Assembly: GCA_037447605.1 (NCBI GenBank)
Contig: CM074817.1
Location: 683,869 to 744,118, forward strand
From: Zygnema circumcarinatum
Lineage: Eukaryota > Streptophyta > Zygnematophyceae > Zygnematales > Zygnemataceae
Length of the DNA: 60,250 bases
Direction of reading: 5' to 3'
This document shows positions 12,556-24,000 of this stretch, one piece after another. Made by a program: the position numbers and the translations under genes. The notes under the pieces are model-generated. The model searched no databases. It worked only from the letters and a program-made list of their open reading frames with translations, and was not told where the DNA came from. Numbering within the stretch: the stretch's first letter is position 1; the number at the start of each line of letters is the position of its first letter.

Positions 12556-13324
12556 AAATTAGATACAACGTATGCGTGTAGTTTCTCTTCCTGTTTACTT
12601 TTTCATGGAAAGAAATGGGAGCTGGCGATTTCAAGCTCCCTTTTTCATGGTTTGCCGAAAGGATTTGTTGCTGAAGGCGAGTGCATTGAGATATGTACGG
12701 ATGGCAAGCTTCTGTATATACGAAGAAATATTATTAATATTATATTATTATTATTATTTATTTAGTTTCGGAATCTGCAGGGCTTCTGGGCTCCTCAGCG
12801 AAATTATTAGGGGTTGACGAGTGAGCACTGAATAAATACTGTAAGAAGTTTTTGAGATTTAGTGAAGTTTTCTCTCTTGAGCTTCGTTTACGATGATAGA
12901 CTTTCTAAGGGGTACTATATCATGTCGTGTTGGTGAGAGAGCTGAGAAGCCAACATTGGTTGTGGCGACAGTAACTATAAAGCCAATAAGAAGCAAATGA
13001 TGAAATGAAGGTTGCTCAATGAGATTGTTGCAGGTTACAGACAACATTGTGAGAGGAACAATTTCTGTTTTGTCAAAAAAAAAAACGTTCAGAGCCTCCT
13101 GCATTCAAGATCAGTGTTGTCAAGCTTATATAAGAGCAGAGCAGAATAAGAGCATTGATTTTGAGAGACGATATGAACAACAAATACTTGTTTCTCTATT
13201 GGTGCCCACTTCACATCCACAACAATAAGAGAGCAGCAAGTTTTTTTACAGAAACGACAGAACTGAACGCTCTTTCCTGCACAGCAACACTATTTACACT
13301 TTGATGTCCCCAAAGCTCTGTACT
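12556..13324. other. Convergent spacer between the DUF3067 and LEA genes
   Basis: The region is AT-rich, with a TTA/ATT-rich patch at 12725-12770, and fits 3' untranslated sequence of the two flanking genes. I see no coding exon or RNA gene. Confidence 0.55.
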
Positions 13325-15822
13325 TTAGATCTGCTTATCGGAGGTCGTGTCAATCGACGCCTCATTTCCAGCATTTCCCTTCTCCGGCTCTCCCGCCTTC
13401 CCAAAGACGCTCTCCCTCACATACTGCACCGTGTTAACGACAGCGCTCCCCGTTGCCTGCAGAGCAGAAGTGGTGCGGTCTTTCGCAACGGCAGCAGTGT
13501 CACTCGACTTAGTGCCCACATAGTCCGCTCCCTCCTTTGCACCCTCCGCCGTACTGTTAGCCGTATCCTGCACCCCCTGGACAGTCTGATCTTTCGCCTT
13601 CTCTGTCTGGGCACCCGCGTAGCCTGCAGCTTCTTTTATTCCATCAACTACGCCTGCGACTGTATCTGAAACCACCGTATAAGCATTTTGCCCAGTCTGA
13701 ACAGTACTGTCCTTCGCAGCCACATAGCCTTCTCCGGTCTTCTGCTTGGCAGCATCGTAGGTTTCGCCTGCATAGTTCTTGCTAGCCTCGTATTGGTCAG
13801 CTGCCAGATTTTGTCCTTGCTCATACCTGCAAAAGTAGAATCAGAAAATGTCAATGGAGGAGATGAAGTGGCAAAAGACGATGTAATATTCCCCATTGGC
13901 ATTGTGGCTTGCGAGCAAGTAGACTGTGCTCGAGGCATGCACTTACCCCTGCCCCACTTTCTCTTTTGCAGCTTCGTACGTCCCGGTCGCCTGCTCCTGA
14001 CCGGCAATTTTCAAGTCGTTCAGTTTTTGGGTTGCCGTGTCCAATCCTCTGGATGCGTACTCCTGCAAAATGCAACTCCCTCATTCCCATGTTATTAAGA
14101 GCATTTCCCATAACAAGAGCAAAACAACTCTCAAATTTTTTCCTGACCGAACACTCTCGCTTATCCCACCATTTAAGAAGCAGCTTAACTTCCATCATTA
14201 TTGCAAAACATAAAACAAGTGCTAAAATTATAACTTCCTTCTTGCTGAGCTTCACCTGCATTGTAGTGCCAGCTCCCTGCGCGCGAGTCTCTGCTCCCTC
14301 CTTTAAGCTCACACCTGTTTCCATTGCTGAGTTCTTCGCCTGCTCATACCCCTGCTGGGTCCCCTCTTGCATCTGTCCTGCCATCTCACTCACACCCTGC
14401 TTTGTCTGATCGTATTTCTCCTGTCCAAGTCTCTGCGCCTCCTCCGCTTTCTGCGACCCTATCTCCATGGCCTGATTGTACGTTTCCTGCGCAGAATTTT
14501 TCATCTGCCCAGCTTTCTCAGACCCCGCTTGTTTCGTCTGTTCATAATTCTCCTGTGCTACATCCTGCACCTGACCTGCTCGTTCATATCCAGCTTGCTT
14601 TGTCTGATCATAAGTCTGCTGAGCACTATCCATATATTCCCCCGCCTTCTCCGACCCAACTTGCTTTGTTTGATCATATGTCTGCTGAGCACTGTCCATA
14701 TATTCCCCTGCCTTCTCCGACCCAACTTGCTTTGTTTGATCGTAAGTCTGCTGAGCACTGTCCATATATTCCCCTACCTTCTCCGACCCAACTTGCTTTG
14801 TTTGATCGTAAGTCTGCTGAGCACTGTCCACATATTCCCCAGCCTTCTCCGACCCAACTTCCTTTGTTTGATCATAACTTTCCTGCAGGCTCTCTCCATA
14901 CTGCCCAGCTTTCTCCGAACCGGCTTGCTTTGTCTGATCATAAGTCTGCTGCGCACTATCCGTGACTTGCGCCGCTTTATCAGATCCAATATCCCTAGTC
15001 TGATTGTAATTTTGCGTTGCAGTATCTTGGAATTGCCCAGTCTTCTCAGCTCCAGCCTTTGTGGCCTGCTCATAGGCCTCCTGCCCCTTTCCCAGTACGT
15101 CGGAAGACGCCTGCTTTGCTTGTTCATACTTGTCCTGAGCCGCCTGCATGTAAATGGAACAGATTTTCTCTTGATGATTATTCACAGAGGCACTGACTGA
15201 ACGAGAGACAAAGAATTCCGAATTTGCTAACAATCGGTGCACTCTGCCACTCTAATACTTAGCTATGTCACGACCGCCTCAATGAAAAAAAATGGACGAC
15301 TTGACATGGGTTACATTAGCACGAGTTCCAATGGTTGTACCCCAGTTCAAAAAAACATTGATGTCTTAGAAGTTTTGTACTTGAATTAAAATGGAGAAAA
15401 AAAGTGCAGCTTACTTGGATAACGGAGGCGGATTGCTCCTGAGCTTTATTGCGGTATTGAGTTAATGCGTCAGCTGTTCCATCGTATATCTCATCTGCCT
15501 GCAAAACAGGAACCGAACAATGCATTCAAACTTCAAGCGACATAGAAGCTTTCGGCCATCCATGAAGAACCCTACACTTCTCCCAAAAGCAATCAAACGC
15601 GGCCTGGATACCTTGTCAAATTCAACCAAAACCTGTTCAGGAGCTTAAACAAAATGCAGCACATCACATGCGCATCAGCAAGGAGGACGTGAGCAAGAAC
15701 ACATCATCACATGTCCATGTCCTTATAACGAGCCATTCTGCGTTCTCCCTGCCCCTACTTACCCGCTGCTGGCCCTCCTCGGCGGCAGCACCTGCAGAGC
15801 GAGTGTCCTGCTGCGAAGCCAT
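13325..15822 (-). CDS. LEA-like protein with about twelve 22-residue repeats (group 3/LEA_4-like)
   Basis: Five exons in coding order: 15822-15763, 15498-15415, 15143-14256, 14062-13947 and 13826-13325, in frame, 549 residues. The start MASQQDTRSAGAAAEEGQQR has no signal peptide, so the protein is probably cytosolic. The large exon 3 encodes about a dozen 22-residue units of the form DSAQQTYDQTKQVGSEKAGE, rich in Gln, Lys, Glu, Ala and Tyr and free of Cys and Trp, expected to form amphipathic helices on drying. The C-terminal exon continues in Ala/Lys/Thr-rich 11-mer style, as in group 3 LEA proteins, which protect membranes and proteins during desiccation. It diverges from the ASR-like gene, and five CACGTG boxes lie just upstream of its start. 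An apolipoprotein-like helical protein is the main alternative reading. Confidence 0.8.
14630..14840 (-). repeat. Near-identical 66-base tandem units inside the LEA gene
   Basis: Three successive 66-base units, each encoding one 22-residue block, differ by only a few bases here. Units to either side have diverged. This suggests recent duplication or conversion within the exon. Confidence 0.75.
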
Positions 15823-16007
15823 GGATGCCCTCCGTCTCCCTTCCCTCCCAGGTAGCTAAATACCAACGAGCGTTTAAACTCCGTGAAAACAAACAACTCA
15901 GTATTTCGAATCCCAGAAGTGTTCAGTCCCTTGAAACTTCCCTTGACGATCGACTCTTGGCGGAGTCCCGGCAGCTTTAATAGGTCCCCGGGCGGCAGGC
16001 TCGGAGA

Positions 16008-16133
16008 CACGTGGCGCGCGCACGGCGGCGCAGGTCGTTCTAACGCAATCAGCCTGCAACACGTGGTGGGGCTACACGTGGCACATTTCCACGTGGCGGA
16101 ACAGGACGCGGCGTGGCTGGCACGCGCCACGTG
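16008..16133. promoter_or_regulatory. Cluster of five CACGTG (G-box/ABRE) sites between the LEA and ASR genes
   Basis: CACGTG occurs at 16008-16013, 16060-16065, 16075-16080, 16090-16095 and 16128-16133. Four are followed on the plus strand by GGC or GG, giving the ACGTGGC-type core bound by ABA-responsive bZIP factors in plants. The cluster ends about 190 bases upstream of the LEA start codon and lies about 880 bases upstream of the ASR start. It is well placed to drive the LEA gene and possibly both. Confidence 0.7.
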
Positions 16134-17013
16134 GGCGTTGTTTGAGTGGCACGACAGGGTTGGGGCTACATGAGCGCAGTTCCGTATTTTTTCACAGTGA
16201 CTGTAACTTTCGTAGAGAAATCACTCGGTCCGTGAAACCATGAACTGGTTGGAAGGCGACGTTTCCATGTGGCTAGAGTCTACTTCAGTTGCAATCCCGT
16301 TTCACGGGTTTGACCGTAACAGGTTTTCATGTAGCGGTCCAGATTCACTCCCTCTAGAGCCAAAGCGGTTACCCCGCAACGGTCGGTCAAAGCGCGTCCC
16401 CGTGCCGGTCAAGAATCTCCATCATCCAATCAGAAACGTCCATTTCGTCAATGGACCAATGGCAGCGGAGCCCCATGGTCGGTCCGGCCAATGAGGGCGC
16501 GCGTCTGACGCAGCAAGGCGATGACGCGGGCACAAAGAAATATCGCCCCGATGCGCGCTCGCCGTTGCCGGCCGGCGACTCGTTCCTGGCGGCGGCAAAG
16601 TCAAACCGTTGCCGGCCGTTCTGGAATTGTGACGGTCGTTGCTTCTGCCGGCCGGCCGCGACTGCTTGTCTGGAGCTCGAAGCAGGCGGCCGACAGACGT
16701 ACGCCTCAAACCGGCGCAAAGTCTTTCTCGGACCGTCTAACGGTTTTGTGACGGCCGGTTAGTTTCCTGACGGCAGGCTAGTTTCCTGCCGGCCGGCAGT
16801 CTCATCTCCAGATCGCGTCGGCATATTCGTGTCACGTCACGCGGTCTTAACGCGGAGACTCCGCCGCGGTACATGAGAGGAACCTCCGGACCGATTGCGT
16901 TATAGCCAGCCGTAGGCGGAGAGAGGGAGAGGGAGAGGAGAGGGAGAGAGGGAGAGGAGAGGGAGAGAGGGAGAAAGGGAGGGAGGAAGAGAGGGAGAGA
17001 ACAGGCAGCAGCC

Positions 17014-17796
17014 ATGGGGCACGGGGACGACGATGATCGCCGTGAAAGGAGGCATGATGATGATGATGACCATCGCAAGCACCATGGGCACCGTGAGGAT
17101 GACGACCATGAGCGCCGCCGCCATGGCGGTGACGACGACAACGAACGTCGCCGCCATGGCGACGACGATGACAATGAGCGCCGCCGCCATGGCGACGACG
17201 GTGACCATGAGCGCCGACGTCCGGAGGGTTTTGGTGAATCTGGCGGTTTCGGTGGACCCGGTGGACCCGGTGGACCTCCTCCGGGAGGCTATGGAGGATA
17301 CGGCGGGGGATACGGAAGCGAGGGTCTGAACCCCGACAGGCAGCGCCTGGCAGACGAAGCGAGGAAGGCCGCGGAGCAGGCGGAGGAGGCCCGCGTGTGG
17401 GCGCTGGAGAAGGCCAAGAAGGAGGAGAAGGAGAACGAGCGCAACGAGCTCATGGCGGGCGTGGGCGCTCTCGCTGCTGCCGGAGTCGCCGCTGTAAGTT
17501 GACTGGACTGAAAGTGACTTGGTTGCTTAATCTCACGCTCTTACGCTCTATATTTTCCAAGCTATTGCTCTGGTCAATGCTGACTTTGAGTATTTCTGGG
17601 GAATGAGCAGTGGCAGGCGCACGAAGCTTTTGCGGACCCGGGAAATGCGAAGAAGCACGAGGCCGCTGCGGCCGTGGCTGGCGCCGTGGCGGTGGGCGCG
17701 GGCGGGTACGCTGTGCACGAGCACATGGACCAGAAGAAGCTCGAGAAGGTGGAGGAGGGCCTGGGAGACACTGACAAGAAGCACGGCTGGTTCTAA
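17014..17796 (+). CDS. ASR-like (ABA/WDS domain) stress protein with a charged His/Asp/Arg repeat N-terminus
   Basis: Two exons, 17014-17493 and 17611-17796, phase 0, give 221 residues. Residues 1-75 are an Asp/His/Arg-rich tract with repeated DDDNERRRHGD-like units. A Gly/Pro linker follows, then an Ala/Glu/Lys helix around 105-145. The C-terminal exon holds the recognisable part: DPGNAKKHEAAAAVAGAVAV, then GAGGYAVHEHMDQKK, ending in Lys/Gly/aromatic residues. This matches the ABA/WDS domain of abscisic acid-, stress- and ripening-induced proteins, small disordered zinc-binding chaperone or DNA-binding proteins. The His/Asp tract could add metal binding, which is an inference. The domain match is clear in the HEH region but short. 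A GA-rich tract at 16918-17003 lies in the likely 5' leader. Confidence 0.68.
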
Positions 17797-20700
17797 CTTG
17801 CTGGAGGCACAACGTGAGAGAGAGAGGGTTTATGTGTGGGGTGTGGGGGGGAGGGGGAAGAGGGCAATTTTGCGATTATCAATGTACGAGATGTTTCCTT
17901 CCTGTGAATATGTAGCTGCGGTAGGAGCCTTAGTGGCTGGATGAAGCGTTTCATACCTGAGAGGCAGAATAGCAGTGGCCTGCGCTGCTTCAGACGGGTT
18001 TTTTGCCCGTGGAAGCTGTGACTGTAAAATCGAATTTGAAGTGCAATTGCGTAAAGTCGTGGATTTTTGCATTCTCTCCTCTTCTGGTTGAATACTGCTC
18101 CCACAATTGTTTAGTGAAAGGTTTCCACTTTTGTTCCGTTCGGTTTAATTTCGGCTGTGAACATTCAAAGCAGCGGACTGCCAAATCCTTAAATGCATGG
18201 CTGTTCTGTCTGGCAGGAAACAAGTTCATCATCGTAAATGTAGAAACAATCAGTCACTTGCATCTAACTCGCAAATTCCGCAGCTTGCGTTTAGGAGTTA
18301 TTTCTATGGTTTTCGAGGTTTATCTTCAAAATGGGCTGATGTCTACGTGGCAGACACCAGGTCACCTTAGAGTCTTAGACACCTAAAGTTTATCACAGCA
18401 GGGTGTGGGCGTTCTTGCTGGCTGACACCTACTTGGTGATCGTAAATTATCCAGTAGAGTTAGTGCAGTTTTAGGGTTTAAGTGATAAGGAACACAGTTG
18501 TTGCGTTTTCAAGCCTGGGGTTTCTAATGCATCCAGTAATTCTGAAAAGGCTCCAGGAACACGATCGCGGCGGCGGGTCCACGGGTTGCCTTTATGGGGG
18601 GAGAATAGGCCCTTGAAAAGCTGTTATCGGCTGATCACCTTTGGAAGGTTGATTTGCAAAAATACACTCGAAATTCGGATTCTCCCCCACTCATTAGGGC
18701 AATGTCAGACTCAACGAAAAAAGAAGTTGATGAAGTACTTCTCTACAGGCATATCGCGATGTCACCGGAGTACTCATTTTGGTGTCAAAGTAACGAACAA
18801 CTGTTTAGTCTGGCATGCTTTCTTGGTTACGTCCCCCTGGACTGAAATCCTGGAACTCAGCCACCCCTGAACAAAAAGCCTGAATCCCCTACACGTCGGC
18901 GACAAAGAGGCGACGTTTCGAATGGAGTGTATGTAATCGATTGAGTGTGCCGCGAGCACGGGGGGATGGACCTCCACACGTTAATCGAGGCTACTTCTAG
19001 GAAGGGCTGCGTTGTTGAGCCCAGGCGTAGTTTTCCGCTCCTAGCTTTTTTCTTCTGCCCTTGGGTCCATTGCGACTAGTTTTGTTCCTCGTGGTTCCCC
19101 ATGATGGATTTTGTCCATGTACAGTACATTTGATGGCCTCGCCATGCGTGAGTTCAATGCCACATCCCTTCCGTTGATCCAATCAATGGTCCGACTCATG
19201 AAGGGTTCCATTGCTGCCCGGAAACCAAAACGTTTGAAACGTCCAAAATAAATTGTGGTACAGTTTGATCCTCTACAGTACGCAAATCATCCACGTGGCG
19301 ACCGCGAGTTGGTCCTCACAATTTTTTTTTTTTTTTGTTATCGAGCAAGACATCCGACGTGGCGCGGTTTTTTTGTTTTTTTTTTGGGACCGCTTGATTG
19401 ATCCCCCCGGCCTCAACTGATCCGTTTTGCCTCAAATATTTTTCAAAACTGCTTCTCCCCCCATTAGGCAGCGGCGGAAGGCAGCGGTACGCATTTGTGT
19501 AAATACTTTTCCTTTCAACATTGGGCCCATCGCAGGTCGAGAAATTTGGCCCGGTTGGCGAATTTCCGCCCGGCGGCGCGCGCGCTTCAGCCGAAGCGGC
19601 GCGCGGGCCCTCCCTCCCTCTCTCCCTCCCTCGCTCCCTCCCCCGGGAGGGAGGGGCCCTGTTAGGCCCTGAAGAAGGGGCGCAGCCTGGTCCGGCCGTC
19701 TGCATGCGCGCATCTCTGGACCGCCGTTTTCCGTATTTGATCCTTATAAATTATCATCCTTTTACTCTGCTTGGCTGCAGGAGCTGGCCTGGGCGTGTAG
19801 GGGGCGGGTGCGCTCGAGGAGACTCCGGTCTGCTTTAGGAGGAAATGGCACGGGAGAGTGAGTCTAGACCGGCGGGTTCTTGACAGGATTTCGGATTTTA
19901 GGGTTTCTGTGCATACATTTTAGTTGGGAGAAGTTCAGTTCCGGCGGAGAGGTTTGTTTGCAAGGAAGGGGAGAATGGAGGAGAGGTGGGGGAAGAGAAA
20001 GGACGATTGTGGAACGACGAAGGGTAGGAGCATCCCGGGCGAGAAAAGGTGAAGCCTTTATGGAATCGTTATCAGAACGTTGTCGGTTTTTTATTAAGTT
20101 ATATCATTGAATTAAAAAAGATCAAGGTTGATTGGCTTCGGTCAAAGTTTTGAATATCTTGTGAATACTAGGCCAGGAGATGTGAGCGAAAATGCGCACT
20201 TTGGTCGGCTCTGGTGGCACCATTCAGATTGGCTTTTCAGGCAACTTTTCGCATGTCGCTTCATAAGCTCAGAGTCGTATGCATCCATCGTCCATCATGT
20301 TCATTCATTTATCAAGAAGGCCGTTTCCTGAGATACATGCAGCGATTTATTCAGTTTACCGTTCCATAAAGCAGGCTGGCATTCTTCTCCTTTGGGGCTT
20401 TGATTCTTTTGGGGGGCATCAGCTCAGGACGCTTCGTTAAAACCGATACTGTTTGCGACCAGTTGCATACATCCTCATAACAAAACTTCTCTCAGAAAAG
20501 GGTTCGTTTATGCAGTAATTTCAATGTTGATTCATCTCACATATCGTCCGATGCTTTTGATGTTTTGTTGCTGATTTTGAAGAGGATGTTGTCCTGCTCA
20601 TTCCGGTGAGAACTGCGAAGTGATGCTATTGCAGGCATGCCATGACTTGTTAACCAGGGATCAAGGTTCAATTTGACTGCCATAGAAATCTTCTGGTCAG

Positions 20701-21034
20701 TTTAATGCAATATAACTGCATTAATCAGACCGAATTCTGCATTGTTGGAATCGACCAGCCGTCAGTCAATGACCCTGCAACTACTAGCGTTTCAACTCTT
20801 GGCGCTCACATGCAAACAAATGCACGTCCTCTTTCCAGACGCGTTCGATTCATCTTAAACACAAACGCAATGGGTAATCGTGAACGTGACGAGATTGCGA
20901 GCGGGAGAGTAGTGCGAAGCTAAAGAAGTGAAAGGGACCATACACGGGTCAAATCTGAAACACACGAGTCTCCAGCACTCGTTTAAGCTCTTAAACCTGC
21001 GCAGAACTGAACTCAAACTTTCTGTTCTATGCAG
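17797..21034. other. Intergenic region upstream of the GH26 gene
   Basis: This contains the second copy of a dispersed repeat (18612-18701), T-runs at 19321-19390 and a GC-rich patch at 19555-19690. No open frame here shows recognisable similarity. The first exon of the GH26 gene probably lies here. One formal candidate is an ATG at 19976 whose short exon could end in the phase required at 21035, but the support is only phase agreement. Confidence 0.45.
18612..18701 (+). repeat. Dispersed repeat, copy B
   Basis: This is the partner of the repeat at 5424-5515, in the same orientation, with shared blocks including TTGAAAAGCTGT and TTGCAAAAATACAC in the same order. It is non-coding and degraded. 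Confidence 0.55.
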
Positions 21035-24000
21035 GCGGAGATTGGACTCAGTCGTAGGAGTGATCCTCCTTCTTGGACTTTGCTCTACCACATTCGGCCA
21101 AACATTTCAAAAGGCGATTTTGGAGCCTCCCGAGGGAGTCTACTTTGGTGTGAACATGAACAACAGTGTGCCCCTAGCAAGCTACGCCAAGGCTATTGGC
21201 ATCAACCCTGCAACCTATGTCATTTTCGTGGAGATTCCATTCCGCGATGAAGATATTGCCTCCATACGATCATTTCTTGCTCAGGTAACGGGGGATTGGC
21301 TTTATGTACTGGACATAATGTGTCATAGGGACTGCTAATTCACAATAGCACAACCAAATCCATCCATGCCTACATGCTTGTTCTACTGTGTTTGTGGAGA
21401 TGGCAATCTCCAAGTGATACCTATACTTGCATGCGCATGCAGACATCAGGCTTTCTATGCGTTCATGTACCATATGTTCATTAGAAATTTATGCTTAGAG
21501 GGATTGGACGAGGGAGAGGGAGAGGGAGAGGGAGAGGGAGAGGGAGAGGGAGAGGGAGAGTGGGAGAGGGAGAGGGAGAGGAGAGAGGAGAGGGAGAGGG
21601 AGAGGGAGAGGGAGGAGGGGAGAGGTGGAGAGGGAGAGGGAGAGGGAGAGGGAGAGGGAGAGGGAGAGGAGAGGGAGAGGGAGAGGGAGAGGAGAGAGGA
21701 GAGGAGAGGGAGAGGAGAGGGAGAGGAGAGGGAGAGGAGAGGAGAGGAGAGAGGGAGAGGGAGAGGGAGAGGGAGAGGGAGAGGAGAGGGAGAGGGAGAG
21801 GGAGAGGGAGAGGGAGAGGGAGAGGGAGAGGGAGAGGGAGGAGGGAGAGGGAGAGGGAGAGGGAGAGGAGAGGGAGAGGGAGAGGGAGAGGGAGAGGGAG
21901 AGGGAGAGGGAGAGGGAGAGGAGAGGGAGAGGGAGAGGGAGAGGGAGAGGGAGAGGGAGAGGGAGGAGGAGAGGAGAGGGAGAGGGAGAGGGAGAGGGAG
22001 AGGGAGAGGGAGAGGGAGAGGGAGAGGGAGAGGGAGGGAGAGGGAGAGGAGAGGGAGAGGGAGAGGGAGAGGGAGAGGGAGAGGGAGAGGGAGAGGGAGA
22101 GGGAGAGGGAGAGGGAGAGGGAGAGGGAGAGGGAGAGGAGAGGGAGAGGAGAGGAGAGAGGAGAGGGAGAGGGAGAGGGAGAGGAGAGGGAGAGGGAGAG
22201 GGAGAGGGAGGAGGAGAGGGAGAGGGAGAGGGAGAGGGAGAGGGAGAGGGAGAGGGAGAGGGAGAGGGAGGGAGAGGGAGAGGGAGCGGGAGAGGGAGCG
22301 GGATAGTGGAGTGAATTCGTTTGGATACACGGAACGAACTAAAGGTGAGGGCTTCCACCAGGACTCACTCTGCCCCATCCTTCTTTCTCCCCCTGCTCGC
22401 ACGTGTGACAGGTGGCGCAAACGGGGGGCATGGCCATGGTGACCGTGGAGCCCTTTCTCGGCCTCGAGACGGTGACCGACAGCGTGTGCAGGGCGGTGGT
22501 GGACATTCTGCAGCAGTACGAGCTGGCAGGAGTGTCCTTCTTCATCCGCTTTGCGCATGAAATGAACGGAGCATGGTCAGCATTCCACCAGCTTAGCAAA
22601 TTCATACGCCAGTTTCCTACATTTTGACACCCTAGGTTACCATTCTATAGGAGTTTGGTACTGTATTCGACAGCTTCAACCAATGACATGATGATGTTGC
22701 TGCAATCTGCTGAAACAAATCTTGACAATCTGAAACCTTGCAAACTTGAACCTTACGCTACCATTCTTTGCTTCCAGGTACCCTTGGTGCCAGCAGCCCA
22801 CATTGTACAAAAAAAAGTTTCGCCTTATGGCCGAATACGTTCACAACTACACATGCAGAACAGCCATGGTTTGGGCCCCGAATAACGGCGGAGGGTATCC
22901 ATTTTCTGGGGGGGAATACGAATGCCGCGGTCCAAATTCAGCATTCTACACTCCACCTGGAAACTGCGCGGACTTTCAATACTTGGACACAAACAGCGAT
23001 GGGGTCCTGACCATGGCAGACGACCCTTATCAGCCGTACTATCCGGGCGATGATGTGGTCGACTGGGTTGGCCAAACAATATACCATTGGGGGCGGCAAG
23101 AGCCTTGGAAGGAAAATGAAGTTTCGGAGCCTTACGCCTTTTATGAGAAGGTAAAAGGAAACATTGAGAGTTTTGAAGTTTTGGAGGCTTAATGGTTTTT
23201 AAGGTGTAAAAAAAAAATTTAAAAAAGTTTTAATCGTGTTCAATTCAGTCCACAACCGAGCAATTCAGATCAAAGCTCGTCTCTAATTGGACTAGAACTG
23301 ACATCCATGAAACACTCCTCCCTCCCTTGCTTCTCGCAGCTCACCGGAGTTTATGATGGCGAGGATGGAGATCAGTCAGAGATTCCGGATTTCTATGCAC
23401 AATATTGCGGGGATGATGTGCATATGAAACCGATGGTTATTCCAGAAACCGCTGCTCTGTTCAATCTCAACTACACAGGGGGAGAGAAAGAATTTGATAT
23501 CAAGTACGCATGGTGGACGCAGGTCAGTCTCACAAAAAAGACTTTAGCAACTATAAACGAATCCTTACGAATGCTCAAAAAGATTGTAGCGTGATCTAAG
23601 TACGTTGATCCTCGTCTTGTTTTACAGGTATTCAACGTGCAGGGGGAGACAGCAAATGCAGTGGACATTTCTGCGAGGCTTCCTCGAATCAAAAGCATCA
23701 ACTGGTTTGACCAGATGAAGCCTGAAGTACGTGCATGAGTTCAACCCAAAAGAAACTCCAATCAAGAAATACCCAAAACAAAGCCGAAAAAACAGACCGC
23801 GAACAAAGTCCGAAAGCTTCGACACCCCCACTTTAAAAACAAACCATATCTTCAATCTCAGACCTTTAAAAAGCCCTAAAAAATGTGACCTTCTTGCAGA
23901 GACATTTTCCAAGTTAATGACGAAATGACTGACCCCCCCACCATCTGCAGCGTCCCCTGTTCTCGCTGCACTTTCTGACGATCGTTTCATAATCTCCGCA

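Noticed and set aside
14256-15143. Plus-strand open frame of 277 residues opposite the LEA repeats
   Set aside because: It is the mirror of the regular LEA repeat and is Leu/Ser-rich. The minus strand gives the family-like protein with matching exons.
13325-15143. CRISPR-like array from regular repeats
   Set aside because: The 66-base units are contiguous coding repeats without unique spacers, in a eukaryotic gene.
21366-22558. Very long open frames on both strands through the GGGAGA array
   Set aside because: They read only as Gly/Arg/Glu or Ser/Pro/Leu repeats, arise in every frame from composition, and lie between two well-supported GH26 exons.
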